The notes: generated by a model from the letters alone, not told the origin. 64,000 bases of DNA from JAIBJN01 sp963842305 (GCA_963842305.1 CAWJFW010000003.1:186001-250000); one strand, 5' to 3'; shown: positions 31,129 through 40,161, numbered from the stretch's first letter. Numbers and translations: made by a program.

Positions 31129-33172
31129 CTGAGTCGAGGACGATACGCGCGTCGAGGGCGAGAGCGCCGGCCGGGAGGGCGAGCAGCGGGTTGATCTCGA
31201 CCTCGCCGACCTCAGGGTGCTCGGCCGCGAAGCGTGAGAGCGCCGCGGTCGCACGCGCGGCGGCGACTACGTCCACTGCGGGCTTGCCGCGCGCTCCGTC
31301 GAGAAGCGGGGCGATCTGCAACGAGCGGAAGAGCGCCTCGGCGGCCGCCTCCGTCACCGGGGCGAGCGCGACCGCCACGTCCTTGACGATCTCCGAATAG
31401 AGCCCGCCCGCGCCGACGAGCAGAATGGGCCCGAACCTCGGGTCGCGCTTCGCGCCCACGATCAGCTCGAGCCCCTGCGAGAGCGGGGCCATGGCCTCGA
31501 CCGAGTACGACGGCGGCGAGAGCGCGGCCTCCATCCGCGCGAACGCCTCGTTCAGCTGCTCGGGACCTTGCAGGCCGACCGCGACTCCGCCCGAGTCCGA
31601 CTTGTGCAGCTCGCCGATCGCCTTGAGGACCACCGGGTAGCCGATCTCGGCGGCGGCGGCCACTACCTCCTCGATGCCCGCAGCTTTGCGGGCCTCGGCG
31701 AACTCGACCCCGGCCGAGGCAAGAAGCTCGCGCGAGGCGAAGTAGTCGGGCTCTCCCGCGATCCGCTCTCCGGCTGGCGGCAGCTCTGGGACCTGCCGGA
31801 GCGCCTGTGGCGTCACGTGCGCGAGGCGGCCGGCGGCCCACACCGCGGCCTCGACCTCGCGGAAGACCGGGACGCCTCTCTCACGCAGCATCTCGGCAGG
31901 CGGCGAGCGCCAGTACATCGTGTGGGCAAGCAGCGGCACGCCTGTGTCCGCAGCGGCTTCCGCCATGCCTTCGGCCGACTGCACCTCGTTCCGCTCGAAC
32001 TCGTCCGAGTAGTGCGCGTATCCGCCGAAGTACCCCGTGAAGAGGACTGTGTCGACCTCACCGGACTCGAGCAGCGCCCGGGCGACCTTCGCGAAGCTGG
32101 AGATGTCCTGCTCGCCCCCGCCTGCGAAGTCGACCGGGTTTCTCAGCGTTGCCGTCGGCGGCAGAGCCTCGGCGAGTCGCGCGCGCGTGGGCTCCGAGAG
32201 CGCCGGCAGCTCGAGCCCGGCGTGCGCGGCGAGGTCTGAGGCGACGACGGTATGCCCGCCTCCGTCTGCGGCCAACGCGATCCGCTTCCCGCCCGGACGG
32301 CCGCGCGTGAGAAGCGCCTGGGCGAGGTCCACGACCTCCTTCGGCGACGAGACGAGCTCGATCCCTGCTGCGATCGCGGCGGCCTCGATAGCCGAAAGGT
32401 CGCTTGCCAGCGCCCCGGTGTGCGAGCGCGCGGCGAGCGCGGCCGCCTCGGTTGCACCACCGGCGAGGAGAACGACCGGCTTTCCGGCCGCCGCGCACGC
32501 GCGCGCGAACGCCCTCCCGTCACGGAAGTCCTCAAGGTAGATGGCGATGAGCTTCGTCGGCTCGTGCGCGGCGAAGGACTCGACAAGCTCCCAGGCCTCG
32601 ACATCGGCCTGGTTCCCCAGCGAGACGAAGCGCGAGAAGCCGAGTCCGAAGTCCGCGGCGAGCAGGCCGACCTCGAGCGCGAGGTTGCCGCTCTGCGAGA
32701 TGAGGCCGATCGAGCCCGCGACGAGGTTCTCGGAACAGAGCTCGAGCCCGGCGTCCGCGTCGTAGACGCCGAGGCAGTTCGGGCCCACGAGGACGGCGCC
32801 GGCGGCGCGGACGCGCTCGACGATCGCTTCCTCGCGAGCTCGACCGTCGGCACCCATCTCGCCGAAGCCTGCGCTGATAGCGACGAGTGCCCTCGCGCCT
32901 GCCTCGAGCGAGTCTTCCACCGCTTCCTCGAGACCCGAGGCCGGCACCGAGATCACGACGAGGTCGGGCGGCTCCGGTAGCTCGGCAACCGAGGTGTGGG
33001 CCTGACGTCCGAGGATCTCACCGCCCTTGCGGTTGACAAGGTAGACAGAGCGCCGCCCCTCGCCCCGAATCGCGCCGTCGGCGAGGAGGTAGCCCCACTT
33101 GCCCGGGGTCGCCGACGCGCCGAGGACGGCGACCGAGCGAGGGTCGAAGAGAGCGGAGAGGTCGCGGGTCAC
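31118..33172 (-). CDS. Acyl-CoA synthetase (ADP/NDP-forming), fused alpha-beta chain
   Basis: A 684-residue enzyme joining the CoA-binding/ligase half and the ATP-grasp half, as in acetyl-CoA synthetase (ADP-forming) and pimeloyl-CoA-type ligases. N-terminal CoA-binding fold: FDPRSVAVLGASATPGKWG. Ligase region: SLGNQADVEAWELV, and the phosphohistidine loop ARSHTGALA (about residue 270). ATP-grasp half: IGYPVVLKAIGELHKSDSGG and EVEINPLLALPAG near the end. It converts acid plus CoA plus ATP to acyl-CoA plus ADP, or the reverse for ATP gain. GTG 33172 overlaps the acyl-CoA dehydrogenase stop (GTGA). Together they feed or drain an acyl-CoA route. Confidence 0.88.
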   Translation of the reverse strand: MTRDLSALFDPRSVAVLGASATPGKWGYLLADGAIRGEGRRSVYLVNRKGGEILGRQAHTSVAELPEPPDLVVISVPASGLEEAVEDSLEAGARALVAISAGFGEMGADGRAREEAIVERVRAAGAVLVGPNCLGVYDADAGLELCSENLVAGSIGLISQSGNLALEVGLLAADFGLGFSRFVSLGNQADVEAWELVESFAAHEPTKLIAIYLEDFRDGRAFARACAAAGKPVVLLAGGATEAAALAARSHTGALASDLSAIEAAAIAAGIELVSSPKEVVDLAQALLTRGRPGGKRIALAADGGGHTVVASDLAAHAGLELPALSEPTRARLAEALPPTATLRNPVDFAGGGEQDISSFAKVARALLESGEVDTVLFTGYFGGYAHYSDEFERNEVQSAEGMAEAAADTGVPLLAHTMYWRSPPAEMLRERGVPVFREVEAAVWAAGRLAHVTPQALRQVPELPPAGERIAGEPDYFASRELLASAGVEFAEARKAAGIEEVVAAAAEIGYPVVLKAIGELHKSDSGGVAVGLQGPEQLNEAFARMEAALSPPSYSVEAMAPLSQGLELIVGAKRDPRFGPILLVGAGGLYSEIVKDVAVALAPVTEAAAEALFRSLQIAPLLDGARGKPAVDVVAAARATAALSRFAAEHPEVGEVEINPLLALPAGALALDARIVLDSDAR

Positions 33173-34332
33173 TTGAGGAGGTTCCGAGAAATGATGAGCC
33201 GCTGGATGTCGGACGTCCCTTCCTCGATCTCCTCGAGCTTCGCGTCCCGCATCCACTTCTCGACCGGGTATTCCCTCGAGTAGCCCCAGCCGCCGAGGGT
33301 CTGCACGGCGGCCCACGTGCACCACATCGCCGTCTCGGAGGCGAAGAGCTTGGCCATGGCCGCCTCGAGCGGTACGGCCTCACCCGCGTCGATGCTGCGC
33401 GCGGCGCGATGCACGAGCAGGCGCGCGGCGTCGACCCGGGTAGCCATGTCCGCGAGGCGAAAGGCCACCGCCTGGTGGTCGGCGATCGGCTTTCCGAACT
33501 GCTCCCGCGACTTCGCGTACTCGACCGCGTACTCGAGCGCCGCCCTGGCGATCCCCGTCGCGGACGCCCCCAGCGTGATGCGCGAGCGGTCGAACGTGTG
33601 CATGAGCCCGTAGAAGCCCTGTCCTTCCTCGCCCAGCCGGCGGTCCTCCGGCAGCTCCGCGTCCTCGAGGAACATCTCCGCGTTCACGATCGCCCGCTGC
33701 CCCATCTTCCGCATGGGCTCGCCGAAGGTCACGCCCGGATCGCCCTTCTCGACCACGAAGGCCGTGATGCCGCGCGAGCGCGAGCCCGGCTCGACGGTGG
33801 CGAAGACGACGTAGTAGTCGGCAAGGCCGCCGTTCGAGATCCACGTCTTCTGGCCGCGCAGGACGTAGCCGCCGGCGGTATGCGTCGCCGTCGTAGAGAT
33901 CGACGCGGCGTCGGAGCCGGCGCCGGGTTCGGTGGTGGCGAGCGCCGTCAAGGGCGGCCGCTCCCCGGCGATCGGCTCCAGCCAGCGGCGTTTCTGCTCG
34001 TCGCTCCCGAGCTCGGCGACGGGCTCGGCGAAGAAGCCGCCCGAGGTGATGAGGTTGCCGATCCCTGCGCAGCCGCGGCAGAGCTCCTCCTGGACGACGA
34101 CGGCCGTGACGCAGTCGGTCAGCCCGCCGCCCCCGACCTCCTCCGGGAGCATGAACGACGTCAGGCCAAGCGCCGCGGCCTTGTACCAGACTTCCCACGG
34201 CATCTCGACGTCCGCCTCGTCGACGGCGGCGGCAATCGGCCTGATCTCGCGATCGGCGAACTCGCGGCAGACGTCCTGGATCTCGCGCTGCTCGGGCGTG
34301 AGACCGAGCGGTTCGAAGGAGACCTCGCTCAC
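33169..34332 (-). CDS. Acyl-CoA dehydrogenase
   Basis: A 387-residue acyl-CoA dehydrogenase, first gene of the operon with the synthetase and SDR. Motifs: ALATTEPGAGSDAASI and GQKTWISNGGLADYYVV for FAD and substrate; VQTLGGWGYSREYPVEKWMRD and LEEIEEGTSDIQRLIISRNL at the C-terminus, with the catalytic glutamate of the EEGTSDIQR motif. GTG 34332 is chosen because the upstream codons look non-coding; the frame stays open to 34371. The operon order is dehydrogenase, synthetase, reductase. A branched, dicarboxylic or aromatic-derived acyl-CoA is possible as substrate. Confidence 0.88.
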   Translation of the reverse strand: MSEVSFEPLGLTPEQREIQDVCREFADREIRPIAAAVDEADVEMPWEVWYKAAALGLTSFMLPEEVGGGGLTDCVTAVVVQEELCRGCAGIGNLITSGGFFAEPVAELGSDEQKRRWLEPIAGERPPLTALATTEPGAGSDAASISTTATHTAGGYVLRGQKTWISNGGLADYYVVFATVEPGSRSRGITAFVVEKGDPGVTFGEPMRKMGQRAIVNAEMFLEDAELPEDRRLGEEGQGFYGLMHTFDRSRITLGASATGIARAALEYAVEYAKSREQFGKPIADHQAVAFRLADMATRVDAARLLVHRAARSIDAGEAVPLEAAMAKLFASETAMWCTWAAVQTLGGWGYSREYPVEKWMRDAKLEEIEEGTSDIQRLIISRNLLK

Positions 34333-34388
34333 GGGGTGATCCTCGCAGATGCGCCCGTCTGCGGGCCTCACTCAGCCGCTGAAGGCGA

Positions 34389-34394
34389 TAGCCT
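34389..34394 (+). promoter_or_regulatory. -10 box, short-leader promoter of the FAD oxidoreductase
   Basis: TAGCCT, 12 nt before ATG 34407. It predicts a leader of only about five bases. Confidence 0.35.
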
Positions 34395-34406
34395 CGTGCG
34401 CGAGAG

Positions 34407-35510
34407 ATGGCTCCCGAGTCTGCCGAGATCGTGATCGTCGGCGGCGGCGCGATGGGCACGAGCGTCGCCTACCACCTCGCCAAGAAGGGCGTGAAGGACA
34501 TCGTCCTCCTCGAGCGCGAAACGCTCGCGAGCGGATCCACGAGCAAGTCCGCCGGAGGCATTCGCGCCCAGTTCGCCGACGAGCTCAACGTGCGGATCGC
34601 ACTGCGCTCGATGGCCGAGTTCCAGGCTCTCGACCGCGTCAGCGGCATCGAGTACAAGCGCCACGGCTACCTCTTCCTCCTCACGAACGAGGTCGACGTC
34701 GAGAGCTTCCAGAACGCACTCTCCCTGCAGCAGAACCTCGGGGTGCCGTCGGAGCTCGTCTCTCCCGACGACGTCAAGACGATGATCCCGGCGCTCGAGA
34801 CGTCGGATCTCCTGGCGGCCGCCTACTGCCCGATCGACGGGCATGCCTCGCCGGAGTCGGTCGTCCAGGCGTACGCGGGCGCCGCGACGGCGCAGGGAGT
34901 GACGATTCTCCAGGGGACGTCGCTCGACCGAATCGCCGTGCTCGGCGACAAAATCGTGACCATCGAGACGTCGGCCGGCCGCATCCGCACCCCGACGGTC
35001 ATCTGCACCGCCGGCGTGTGGTCGCGGGACGTGGGGAACCTCGCCGGCCTCGACATCCCCGTTCGGGGAGAGGCACGCTGGATGCACTACACGCCGGAGG
35101 ACGGCGGCCTCCCGCCCGACCTCCCGCTCACCGTCGACTTCGCGACCGGCTTCTACTTCCACCGCGAGGGCGAGGGCCTGGTCTTCGGCGGCCGCGAGCC
35201 GACGATCGAGGGCGTGGCGAGCCACGGAACGCGCCGCCTGCCAGTGCTGGCCGAGCTCCCGATCCAGTCGTCGTGGTGGGGCTTCTACGAGATGAGCCCC
35301 GACCACAACGCCATCGTCGGCGAAGTCTCGCAGCCCAGACGCTTCCTCTACGCGACCGGGTTCTCCGGCCACGGCTTCCAGCAGGCACCGGCGGTCGGGG
35401 AGCACCTCGCCGAGCTCATCGTGGGCGCCGAGCCGACGCTAAACCTGTCGCCGCTCTCGCTCGACCGCTTCGCCCGCGGCAGCGAGCGGCACGAGCGCTT
35501 CGTGGTGTAG
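34407..35510 (+). CDS. FAD-dependent oxidoreductase of the DadA/sarcosine oxidase beta family
   Basis: A 367-residue D-amino-acid-oxidase-fold enzyme. The dinucleotide motif is EIVIVGGGAMGTSVAYHLAK at the N-terminus. LERETLASGSTSKSAGGIRAQF matches the sarcosine/dimethylglycine dehydrogenase group, and ATGFSGHGFQQAPAVGEHLA is the C-terminal FAD motif (about residue 320). The likely reaction is oxidation of a secondary amine such as sarcosine or a related N-methyl amino acid. This would fit the amine-demethylating enzymes at 22-25 kb, but the gene is 9 kb away and on its own promoter. Substrate is inferred from the family. Confidence 0.84.
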   Translation: MAPESAEIVIVGGGAMGTSVAYHLAKKGVKDIVLLERETLASGSTSKSAGGIRAQFADELNVRIALRSMAEFQALDRVSGIEYKRHGYLFLLTNEVDVESFQNALSLQQNLGVPSELVSPDDVKTMIPALETSDLLAAAYCPIDGHASPESVVQAYAGAATAQGVTILQGTSLDRIAVLGDKIVTIETSAGRIRTPTVICTAGVWSRDVGNLAGLDIPVRGEARWMHYTPEDGGLPPDLPLTVDFATGFYFHREGEGLVFGGREPTIEGVASHGTRRLPVLAELPIQSSWWGFYEMSPDHNAIVGEVSQPRRFLYATGFSGHGFQQAPAVGEHLAELIVGAEPTLNLSPLSLDRFARGSERHERFVV

Positions 35511-35513
35511 CGA

Positions 35514-36111
35514 TTGCGCGTATTCGTATTCGCACGTCACGGCGAGTCGACCCTGAACATCGAGCGGCGCGTCAACGGCGATCCGTCGGTCCCGGTCGCC
35601 CTCACCGAGCAGGGTCGGGAGGAGGCGCGCCGACTCGGGGACCAACTGGCGCAGTTCTCGTTCGATGCCTGCCTCCACACGCGCTTCCCGCGCACGAGGG
35701 AGACGGCCGAGATCGCGCTGGCCGGTCGCGAGGACGTCCCGCTCGTCGAGGAGGCGCTCTTCGACGACATCGACGTGGGCGACCTCGAAGGCGAGCAGCT
35801 GGAGGCGTACAGGGCCTGGAAGCACGAGCCACTCTCGCGACGTCGCGTTTCCGGGCGGGGAAAGCCTCGACGATGCCGCCAGGAGGTACGCGCGCGGGTT
35901 TGCCCGGCTCGCCGACTCGCAGTGGCGCTCGGTGCTCGTCGTCTGCCACGAGATCCCGATCCGCTACGCGCTGAACGCCGCCGCCGGGTCGGAGTCCCTC
36001 GACGGGCCGGCTCACGAGATCTCGAATGCGATGCCGCACCTGTTCGACGAGGTCGCGCTCGGCCGAGCGGTCGAGGGGATCGAGCGCCTCGCGGGTAAGA
36101 TCACGGCGTAG
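35514..36111 (+). CDS. Histidine phosphatase (phosphoglycerate mutase-like), frameshifted
   Basis: A histidine phosphatase of about 198 residues. The TTG start at 35514 leads into RVFVFARHGESTLN with the phospho-acceptor histidine. After AYRAWKHE the frame breaks. Dropping one C of the CC pair at 35829-35830 joins it to HSRDVAFPGGESLDDAARR and to the second catalytic histidine in VLVVCHEIPIRYAL, ending at 36111. Both catalytic halves are intact, so a one-base sequencing error is likely. The family removes phosphate from small molecules or proteins, and members near vitamin genes can act on phosphorylated precursors. The gene sits directly before a TPP riboswitch. Confidence 0.8.
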
Positions 36112-36200
36112 AGACCGGGGAGCTGCTTCCCAGCGGCTGAGAGGGGACTGTCGAGTCCCGACCCGCCGAACCTGAACTGGGTAATGCCAGCGAAGGGAGG
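36112..36200 (+). promoter_or_regulatory. TPP riboswitch (THI element)
   Basis: The conserved parts of a thiamine pyrophosphate riboswitch are present in order: GGGGAGC (36117-36123), CTGAGA (36137-36142), the variable stem with GTCGAGTC, then the long 3' consensus ACCTGAACTGGGTAATGCC (from 36170) and CAGCGAAGGGAGG. The final AGGGAGG is also the ribosome-binding site of the permease that starts at ATG 36205. TPP binding should therefore hide the ribosome site, giving translational control. No T-rich terminator is seen. The fit is strong. Confidence 0.93.
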
Positions 36201-36204
36201 AACC

Positions 36205-37534
36205 ATGCAACCGATCGAGCGGACGTGGGGCGTCAGTCCCGTGCCCGACCGGCTGCGCACGCTCTCCGGGCTGGACGTCGGCCTGCTCTGGGGAAACCTC
36301 GGCATCAGCCTGCTTGTCCTCTTCACCGGAACCTTCCTCGGCGGGCCTCGGGCTGCAGCGGGCGCTTCTCGCCGTCGTCGTCGGCTCCGTGCTCGGCACG
36401 GCGCTGCTCGGCCTCGCCGGGCTCATCGGATTCGAGCGGCGGGTGCCCGGGATGGTCCTCCTGCGCGATCCGCTCGGCGTGCGCGGCTCGTACGCGCCGA
36501 CCGCGCTCAACGTGCTCCAAAACCTGGGCTGGGCGGTGTTCGAGCTCTACGTCATGTCGCTGGCCGCGAGCGCCCTCTCCGAGCGCGCGTTCGGATTCGA
36601 GGCGCGCTGGCTCTGGGTGCTCGTCTTCGCGGCGCTGACGCTGTGGCTCGCCCTGGCCGGGCCGATCTCGTTCGTGCGCCGTTGGGTGCGGCGCTTCGCG
36701 ATCTGGGTGGTCGCTGCGTCGACGGCGTACCTCGTCTGGTGGGCGCTCGACGGCGCTGACGTCGGAGCGCTCTGGGCGGCCGACGGCGCGGGTGGGATGC
36801 GCTTCTTCCAGGGAGTCGACCTGACCGTTGCAATGGCCGCCTCGTGGCTGCCCCTCGCGGCGGACTACACACGCTTCTCGCGCAGCCGGCGAGCCGCCTA
36901 CTGGGGCACGGCCGTCGGCTACTTCGTCCCGCTCGCGCTCCTGTTCGCGCTCGGAGCCGTCCTTGCGCTCTCCCGCGGCCTCGGCGACCCTGCCGCAGTC
37001 TTCACGGCGATCGCGGCCGGCGGCGCAGGCAGCGCCGTCGCCCTTCTCGCCTTGACCGTCGACGAGGCCGACGAGCCGTTCGCGAACGTGTACTCGGCCG
37101 CCGTTTCGATGCAGAACGTGCTGCCGGCCGTCTCGCAGCGGTTGCTCATCGGCGCAACCGTCGCCGCGGCCGCGGTCGGCGCGCTCTTCGTCGACATCAT
37201 CGCCTACGAGACCTTCCTCCTCCTGCTCGGCTCGTTCTTCGTGCCGCTCTTCGGCGTACTCGCGGCGGACTTCTTCCTGGGCCCGGAGGAGTCCGTTCGG
37301 ATCCGTTGGAGCGGCCTGATCGCCTGGGTCGCCGGCTTCGCGCTCTATCAATGGATCCAGCCCACCGGCCCGGCGTGGTGGACGGACCTGCTCGCGGACG
37401 TGCCGGGAGTCGGGGAAACGACGATCGGCGCGTCGCTTCCGGCGTTCGGCCTCGCGTTTTTCCTGTACGCGGGCGTACGCTCCGCGCATGCGCCGCTTGG
37501 GCGTCGTCGGGCTCGTCTCGCTGGATCGCGTTGA
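36205..37534 (+). CDS. cytX: CytX-like hydroxymethylpyrimidine/cytosine permease (NCS1 family), frameshifted
   Basis: A nucleobase-cation-symport family transporter of about 443 residues with 11-12 helices. It begins MQPIERTWGVSPVPDRLRT and GLLWGNLGISLLVLFTGTFL in one frame. It then continues one frame over with GLQRALLAVVVGSVLGTALL. Removing one G from GGG at 36343-36345 restores the protein. Downstream it has NVLQNLGWAVFELYV, FFQGVDLTVAMAASWLPLAADYTRF and LGSFFVPLFGVLAADFF, matching cytosine/HMP permeases. The TPP riboswitch directly upstream makes uptake of a thiamine precursor, probably hydroxymethylpyrimidine, the best reading. The 3' end overlaps the following kinase gene by 47 bp. Confidence 0.85.
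37476..37481 (+). promoter_or_regulatory. -10 box, leaderless promoter of the PfkB-like kinase
   Basis: TACGCT, 6 nt before ATG 37488, lying inside the 3' end of the permease gene. It would allow expression of the kinase independent of the riboswitch. Confidence 0.45.
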
Positions 37535-38279
37535 CGGCGGCATCCCCCGCCTCGGCGGCGTGCCGGTGTATGCGGCGCGCGCGCTTCGCCTGCTCGCTCA
37601 ACCGGCCGTCGTGGCCACGAAGCTGGCCGACGAGGACCGACCGCGTCTCGCTGGGCTCGGCCTGCCGATCTTGGCCGAGAGCGCGACGCGCACGACCGAG
37701 TTCCGGATCGAGAACGACGGCGACGGTCGGCGGATGGCGATCGACGAGCTGGGAGAGCCGTGGAGCGTGACAGAGGCCCGGGGCTGGCTTACGCGGGCGC
37801 TCGCCGACACCGACTGGGTGCACGCGGGCGCGCTCACCCGGGCCGACTTCCCCGCCGACACGCTGGCGACGCTGGCGCGCGGCCGGGTGCTCAGCCTGGA
37901 CGGCCAGGGCCTCGCCAGGCGGGCCGGCGTCGGCGAGCTCGTGCTCGACGCCGCGTACGACCCCGACGTCCTGCGCCACGTCAGCGTCCTCAAGCTCGCC
38001 CGGGACGAACTGGACGCCCTCGGCCTCGAGCTCACGGAGGGCTCTCTCGGCTCGCTGGGCGTCAGGGAGGTGGTCGTGACGCTCGGAAAGACGGGCGCCG
38101 TGGTCTACGCGGATCGGCTCGCCGAGCACGTGCCGACGATTCCGCTCGAGGGCGTCGATCCCACGGGGGCGGGCGACTCCTGGATGACCTCGTACCTCTG
38201 CTTCCGGCGCCGGCGCCACTCACCGGTCTCTGCGGCGCGGCTCGCCAACGGCGCCGTCGGCGCGATCCTGGGGCAGTGA
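37488..38279 (+). CDS. PfkB-family carbohydrate/nucleoside kinase-like protein
   Basis: A 263-residue ribokinase-fold protein, shorter than the usual 300. The first strand RRLGVVGLVSLDRVDG and the PfkB motif PRLGGVPVYAARAL lie at the N-terminus. The ATP-site motif DPTGAGDSWMTSY with the catalytic aspartate is near residue 235. It phosphorylates a small hydroxylated molecule. Its place after cytX suggests a link to thiamine precursor salvage, but it does not resemble ThiD in length or motif and has its own leaderless promoter, so that link is only a guess. Confidence 0.75.
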   Translation: MRRLGVVGLVSLDRVDGGIPRLGGVPVYAARALRLLAQPAVVATKLADEDRPRLAGLGLPILAESATRTTEFRIENDGDGRRMAIDELGEPWSVTEARGWLTRALADTDWVHAGALTRADFPADTLATLARGRVLSLDGQGLARRAGVGELVLDAAYDPDVLRHVSVLKLARDELDALGLELTEGSLGSLGVREVVVTLGKTGAVVYADRLAEHVPTIPLEGVDPTGAGDSWMTSYLCFRRRRHSPVSAARLANGAVGAILGQ

Positions 38280-38701
38280 TTCGGCCGTTGATCGTGATCG
38301 CCGGCTGCGAGGACGGCACGTACCTCGTCGAGGTGGGGGCGAGCGCCGACGAGGATCAGCTGGCGGGCCGCCAGGAGGGAGCGGCCGTCGAGCGCGAGCG
38401 CCCGCTCGAGCTGGCGCCGTCGTGGGCCGCGTCGCTCGTCCTCGATGTCGACTCGGTCGGCTCCACGGTCGTCCTCCTGGTCGACCGCAAGCCGCCGCTC
38501 CTCGTCTCCCACGACAGCGGGCAGACGTGGGAGGAGCGGGGCGCCGGCCTACCGGCGGGTCGCGCCGTGGCGCTTCGCGAGAACCCCGATCACGTGCTCT
38601 ATGGCGCCCGGAACCGCCTGTTCGTCTCTGGCGACGGCGGCCGTTTCTGGCGGGCGCTGGCCGTCGAGCTGCCCGAGATCCACGACGTCGCGTGGGGCTG
38701 A
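38276..38701 (+). CDS. Small protein with BNR/Asp-box repeats (sialidase-like propeller fragment)
   Basis: A 141-residue protein of unknown function. Two Asp-box motifs are visible, SHDSGQTWEE (about residue 78) and SGDGGRFWRAL (about residue 121), as found in beta-propeller proteins. There are too few repeats for a full propeller, so it may be a single-module relative. GTG 38276 overlaps the kinase stop (GTGA). No signal peptide is clear. I know no specific function. Confidence 0.6.
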   Translation: MIRPLIVIAGCEDGTYLVEVGASADEDQLAGRQEGAAVERERPLELAPSWAASLVLDVDSVGSTVVLLVDRKPPLLVSHDSGQTWEERGAGLPAGRAVALRENPDHVLYGARNRLFVSGDGGRFWRALAVELPEIHDVAWG

Positions 38702-38712
38702 GGCGGTCCCGA

Positions 38713-39579
38713 TCAGGCCGGGGCCACGCCGCGAAGGCTGAACTCGCCGCGGGCGACGACAACCGCTGACCCGCCCACCTCGACCCGCTCCACACGCTCC
38801 GCAGCGCCGTCGGCCCGCGCGTACAAGGTGCTTGGGCGGCCGATCTCGACGCCCTGCGTGATCTCGATCTGCTCACCGAACGGGATCCAGCCGTGGCGCG
38901 CGAGATGGACGGCCAACGGTCCCGCGGCCGAGCCGGTGGCCGGATCCTCCGGGACACCGTCCGCGGGGGCGAACATCCGCGTCTTCCAGCGCGTGCCCGA
39001 CCCGGCGAAGCAGTTGACGCCGACGATGCCGGTCAGGCGGGCGAGCGCACCGTAGTCGGGCTGGAGCGCCGTGACGGCCTCCTCGCCCGGCAGCGCAACG
39101 TAGACGTGCCGGATGCCGAGGTCGTAGAGCTCGACGGGGAGCTCCGAGCCCGCGATGCCGAGGGCGGCGAACAGCTCGGCCTGCGGCTCGAATGGCTCGA
39201 CCGTCGGAATCGGCTGCTCCATCCGCCCGAAGACGATCCGGCCCGACTCGTCCCGCTCGAGCACGACCGGGACGACACCCTGGCCGGTCTCGAGCCTGAT
39301 CTCCGGAAGCTGGAGCGGCCCGCCCAGGACGAACGCGGTTCCGAGCACTGGATGGCCGGCGAACGGGAGCTCCGAGCTCGGCGTGAAGATGCGGATGCGG
39401 GCGTGTCCGTCGGCCTCGGGTGTGTACACGAAGACCGTCTCGGAGTAGTTCATCTCCTTCGCGAGAGGCTGAAGCGTCTCCTCCGGGATCTCGCGAGCGT
39501 CCGTGAACACCGCCAGCTGGTTCCCCTGCAGCGGCGTGTCGGTGAAGACGTCGGCGATGACGTACCGGGAGGTCGCCAC
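38713..39579 (-). CDS. PhzF-family isomerase/epimerase
   Basis: A 288-residue protein of the PhzF family, a two-domain diaminopimelate epimerase-like fold. Motifs: DVFTDTPLQGNQLAVF at the N-terminus, the catalytic glutamate region MNYSETVFVY (about residue 47), PSSELPFAGHPVLGTAFVL (about residue 68), and the C-terminal FAPADGVPEDPATGSAAGPL. PhzF catalyses isomerisation in phenazine biosynthesis, but most homologues have unknown substrates and no phenazine genes are near. GTG 39579 is supported by a TAGAGT box 6 nt upstream. Confidence 0.87.
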   Translation of the reverse strand: MATSRYVIADVFTDTPLQGNQLAVFTDAREIPEETLQPLAKEMNYSETVFVYTPEADGHARIRIFTPSSELPFAGHPVLGTAFVLGGPLQLPEIRLETGQGVVPVVLERDESGRIVFGRMEQPIPTVEPFEPQAELFAALGIAGSELPVELYDLGIRHVYVALPGEEAVTALQPDYGALARLTGIVGVNCFAGSGTRWKTRMFAPADGVPEDPATGSAAGPLAVHLARHGWIPFGEQIEITQGVEIGRPSTLYARADGAAERVERVEVGGSAVVVARGEFSLRGVAPA

Positions 39580-39585
39580 AGCCTG

Positions 39586-39591
39586 ACTCTA
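39586..39591 (-). promoter_or_regulatory. -10 box, leaderless promoter of phzF-like gene, built on the upstream TAG stop
   Basis: On the minus strand TAGAGT lies 6 nt before GTG 39579. Its TAG is the stop codon of the GNAT gene. Confidence 0.5.
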
Positions 39592-40149
39592 GTGGGCGTC
39601 GGTGGATCGGGCCGAGCGGTCGAGCTCGAAAACGAGCTCGAGGCCGTCCTCCTCGTCCCACTGCTCGCCGGTCTGGACAAACCCGAGCCTGCGAACGATG
39701 GCCAGCGACGGCTCGTTCTCTGGCGAGACCGAGGCGACGAAGTGTCGAATCCCCTGGGTCGCGGCCCAGGACATCAGGGCGTCGGCCGCTTCGGTCGCAT
39801 AGCCCCGGCCGCGGTAGGGCGGGAGGACCGTGTAGCCGAGCTCCACCTTGTCGGGCGCGATCCCCCAGGATCCCGGCGGCCCATGGAAGCCGGCGTGACC
39901 GATCATCCTGTGATCGCGCCGTCTGACAACCCCGCGCACGAGCCACCGCTGCGATTCCGGATCCCGCTGCATCTGTCCGAGCCGCAGGCGGAGAAAAGGC
40001 TCCACTTCGTCGTCCAGCCAGTCTTCGGGCAGGGAGACGGACAGCTCGGCCTCCGCCTCGCCGCGGCGGCCGTTCACCAGCGCCTCGAGGACCTGCGGGG
40101 ACAGCGACACGAGCTCGAGTCGTCGCGACCGGATCGGCGGAACATCCAT
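39589..40149 (-). CDS. GNAT-family N-acetyltransferase
   Basis: A 186-residue acetyltransferase of the RimJ/RimL-like branch. The acetyl-CoA loop is VLPPYRGRGYATEAADALMS (about residue 105), preceded by the strand VELGYTV and followed by FVASVSPENEPSLAIVRRLGF, the usual motif B/C. It transfers an acetyl group from acetyl-CoA to an amine of a protein or small molecule. ATG 40149 lies 6 nt after a TAGGTT -10 box on the minus strand. It is divergent from the ABC exporter. Target unknown. Confidence 0.85.
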   Translation of the reverse strand: MDVPPIRSRRLELVSLSPQVLEALVNGRRGEAEAELSVSLPEDWLDDEVEPFLRLRLGQMQRDPESQRWLVRGVVRRRDHRMIGHAGFHGPPGSWGIAPDKVELGYTVLPPYRGRGYATEAADALMSWAATQGIRHFVASVSPENEPSLAIVRRLGFVQTGEQWDEEDGLELVFELDRSARSTDAH

Positions 40150-40155
40150 CCGCGC

Positions 40156-40161
40156 AACCTA
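40156..40161 (-). promoter_or_regulatory. -10 box, leaderless promoter of the GNAT gene
   Basis: TAGGTT on the minus strand, 6 nt before ATG 40149. Confidence 0.5.
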
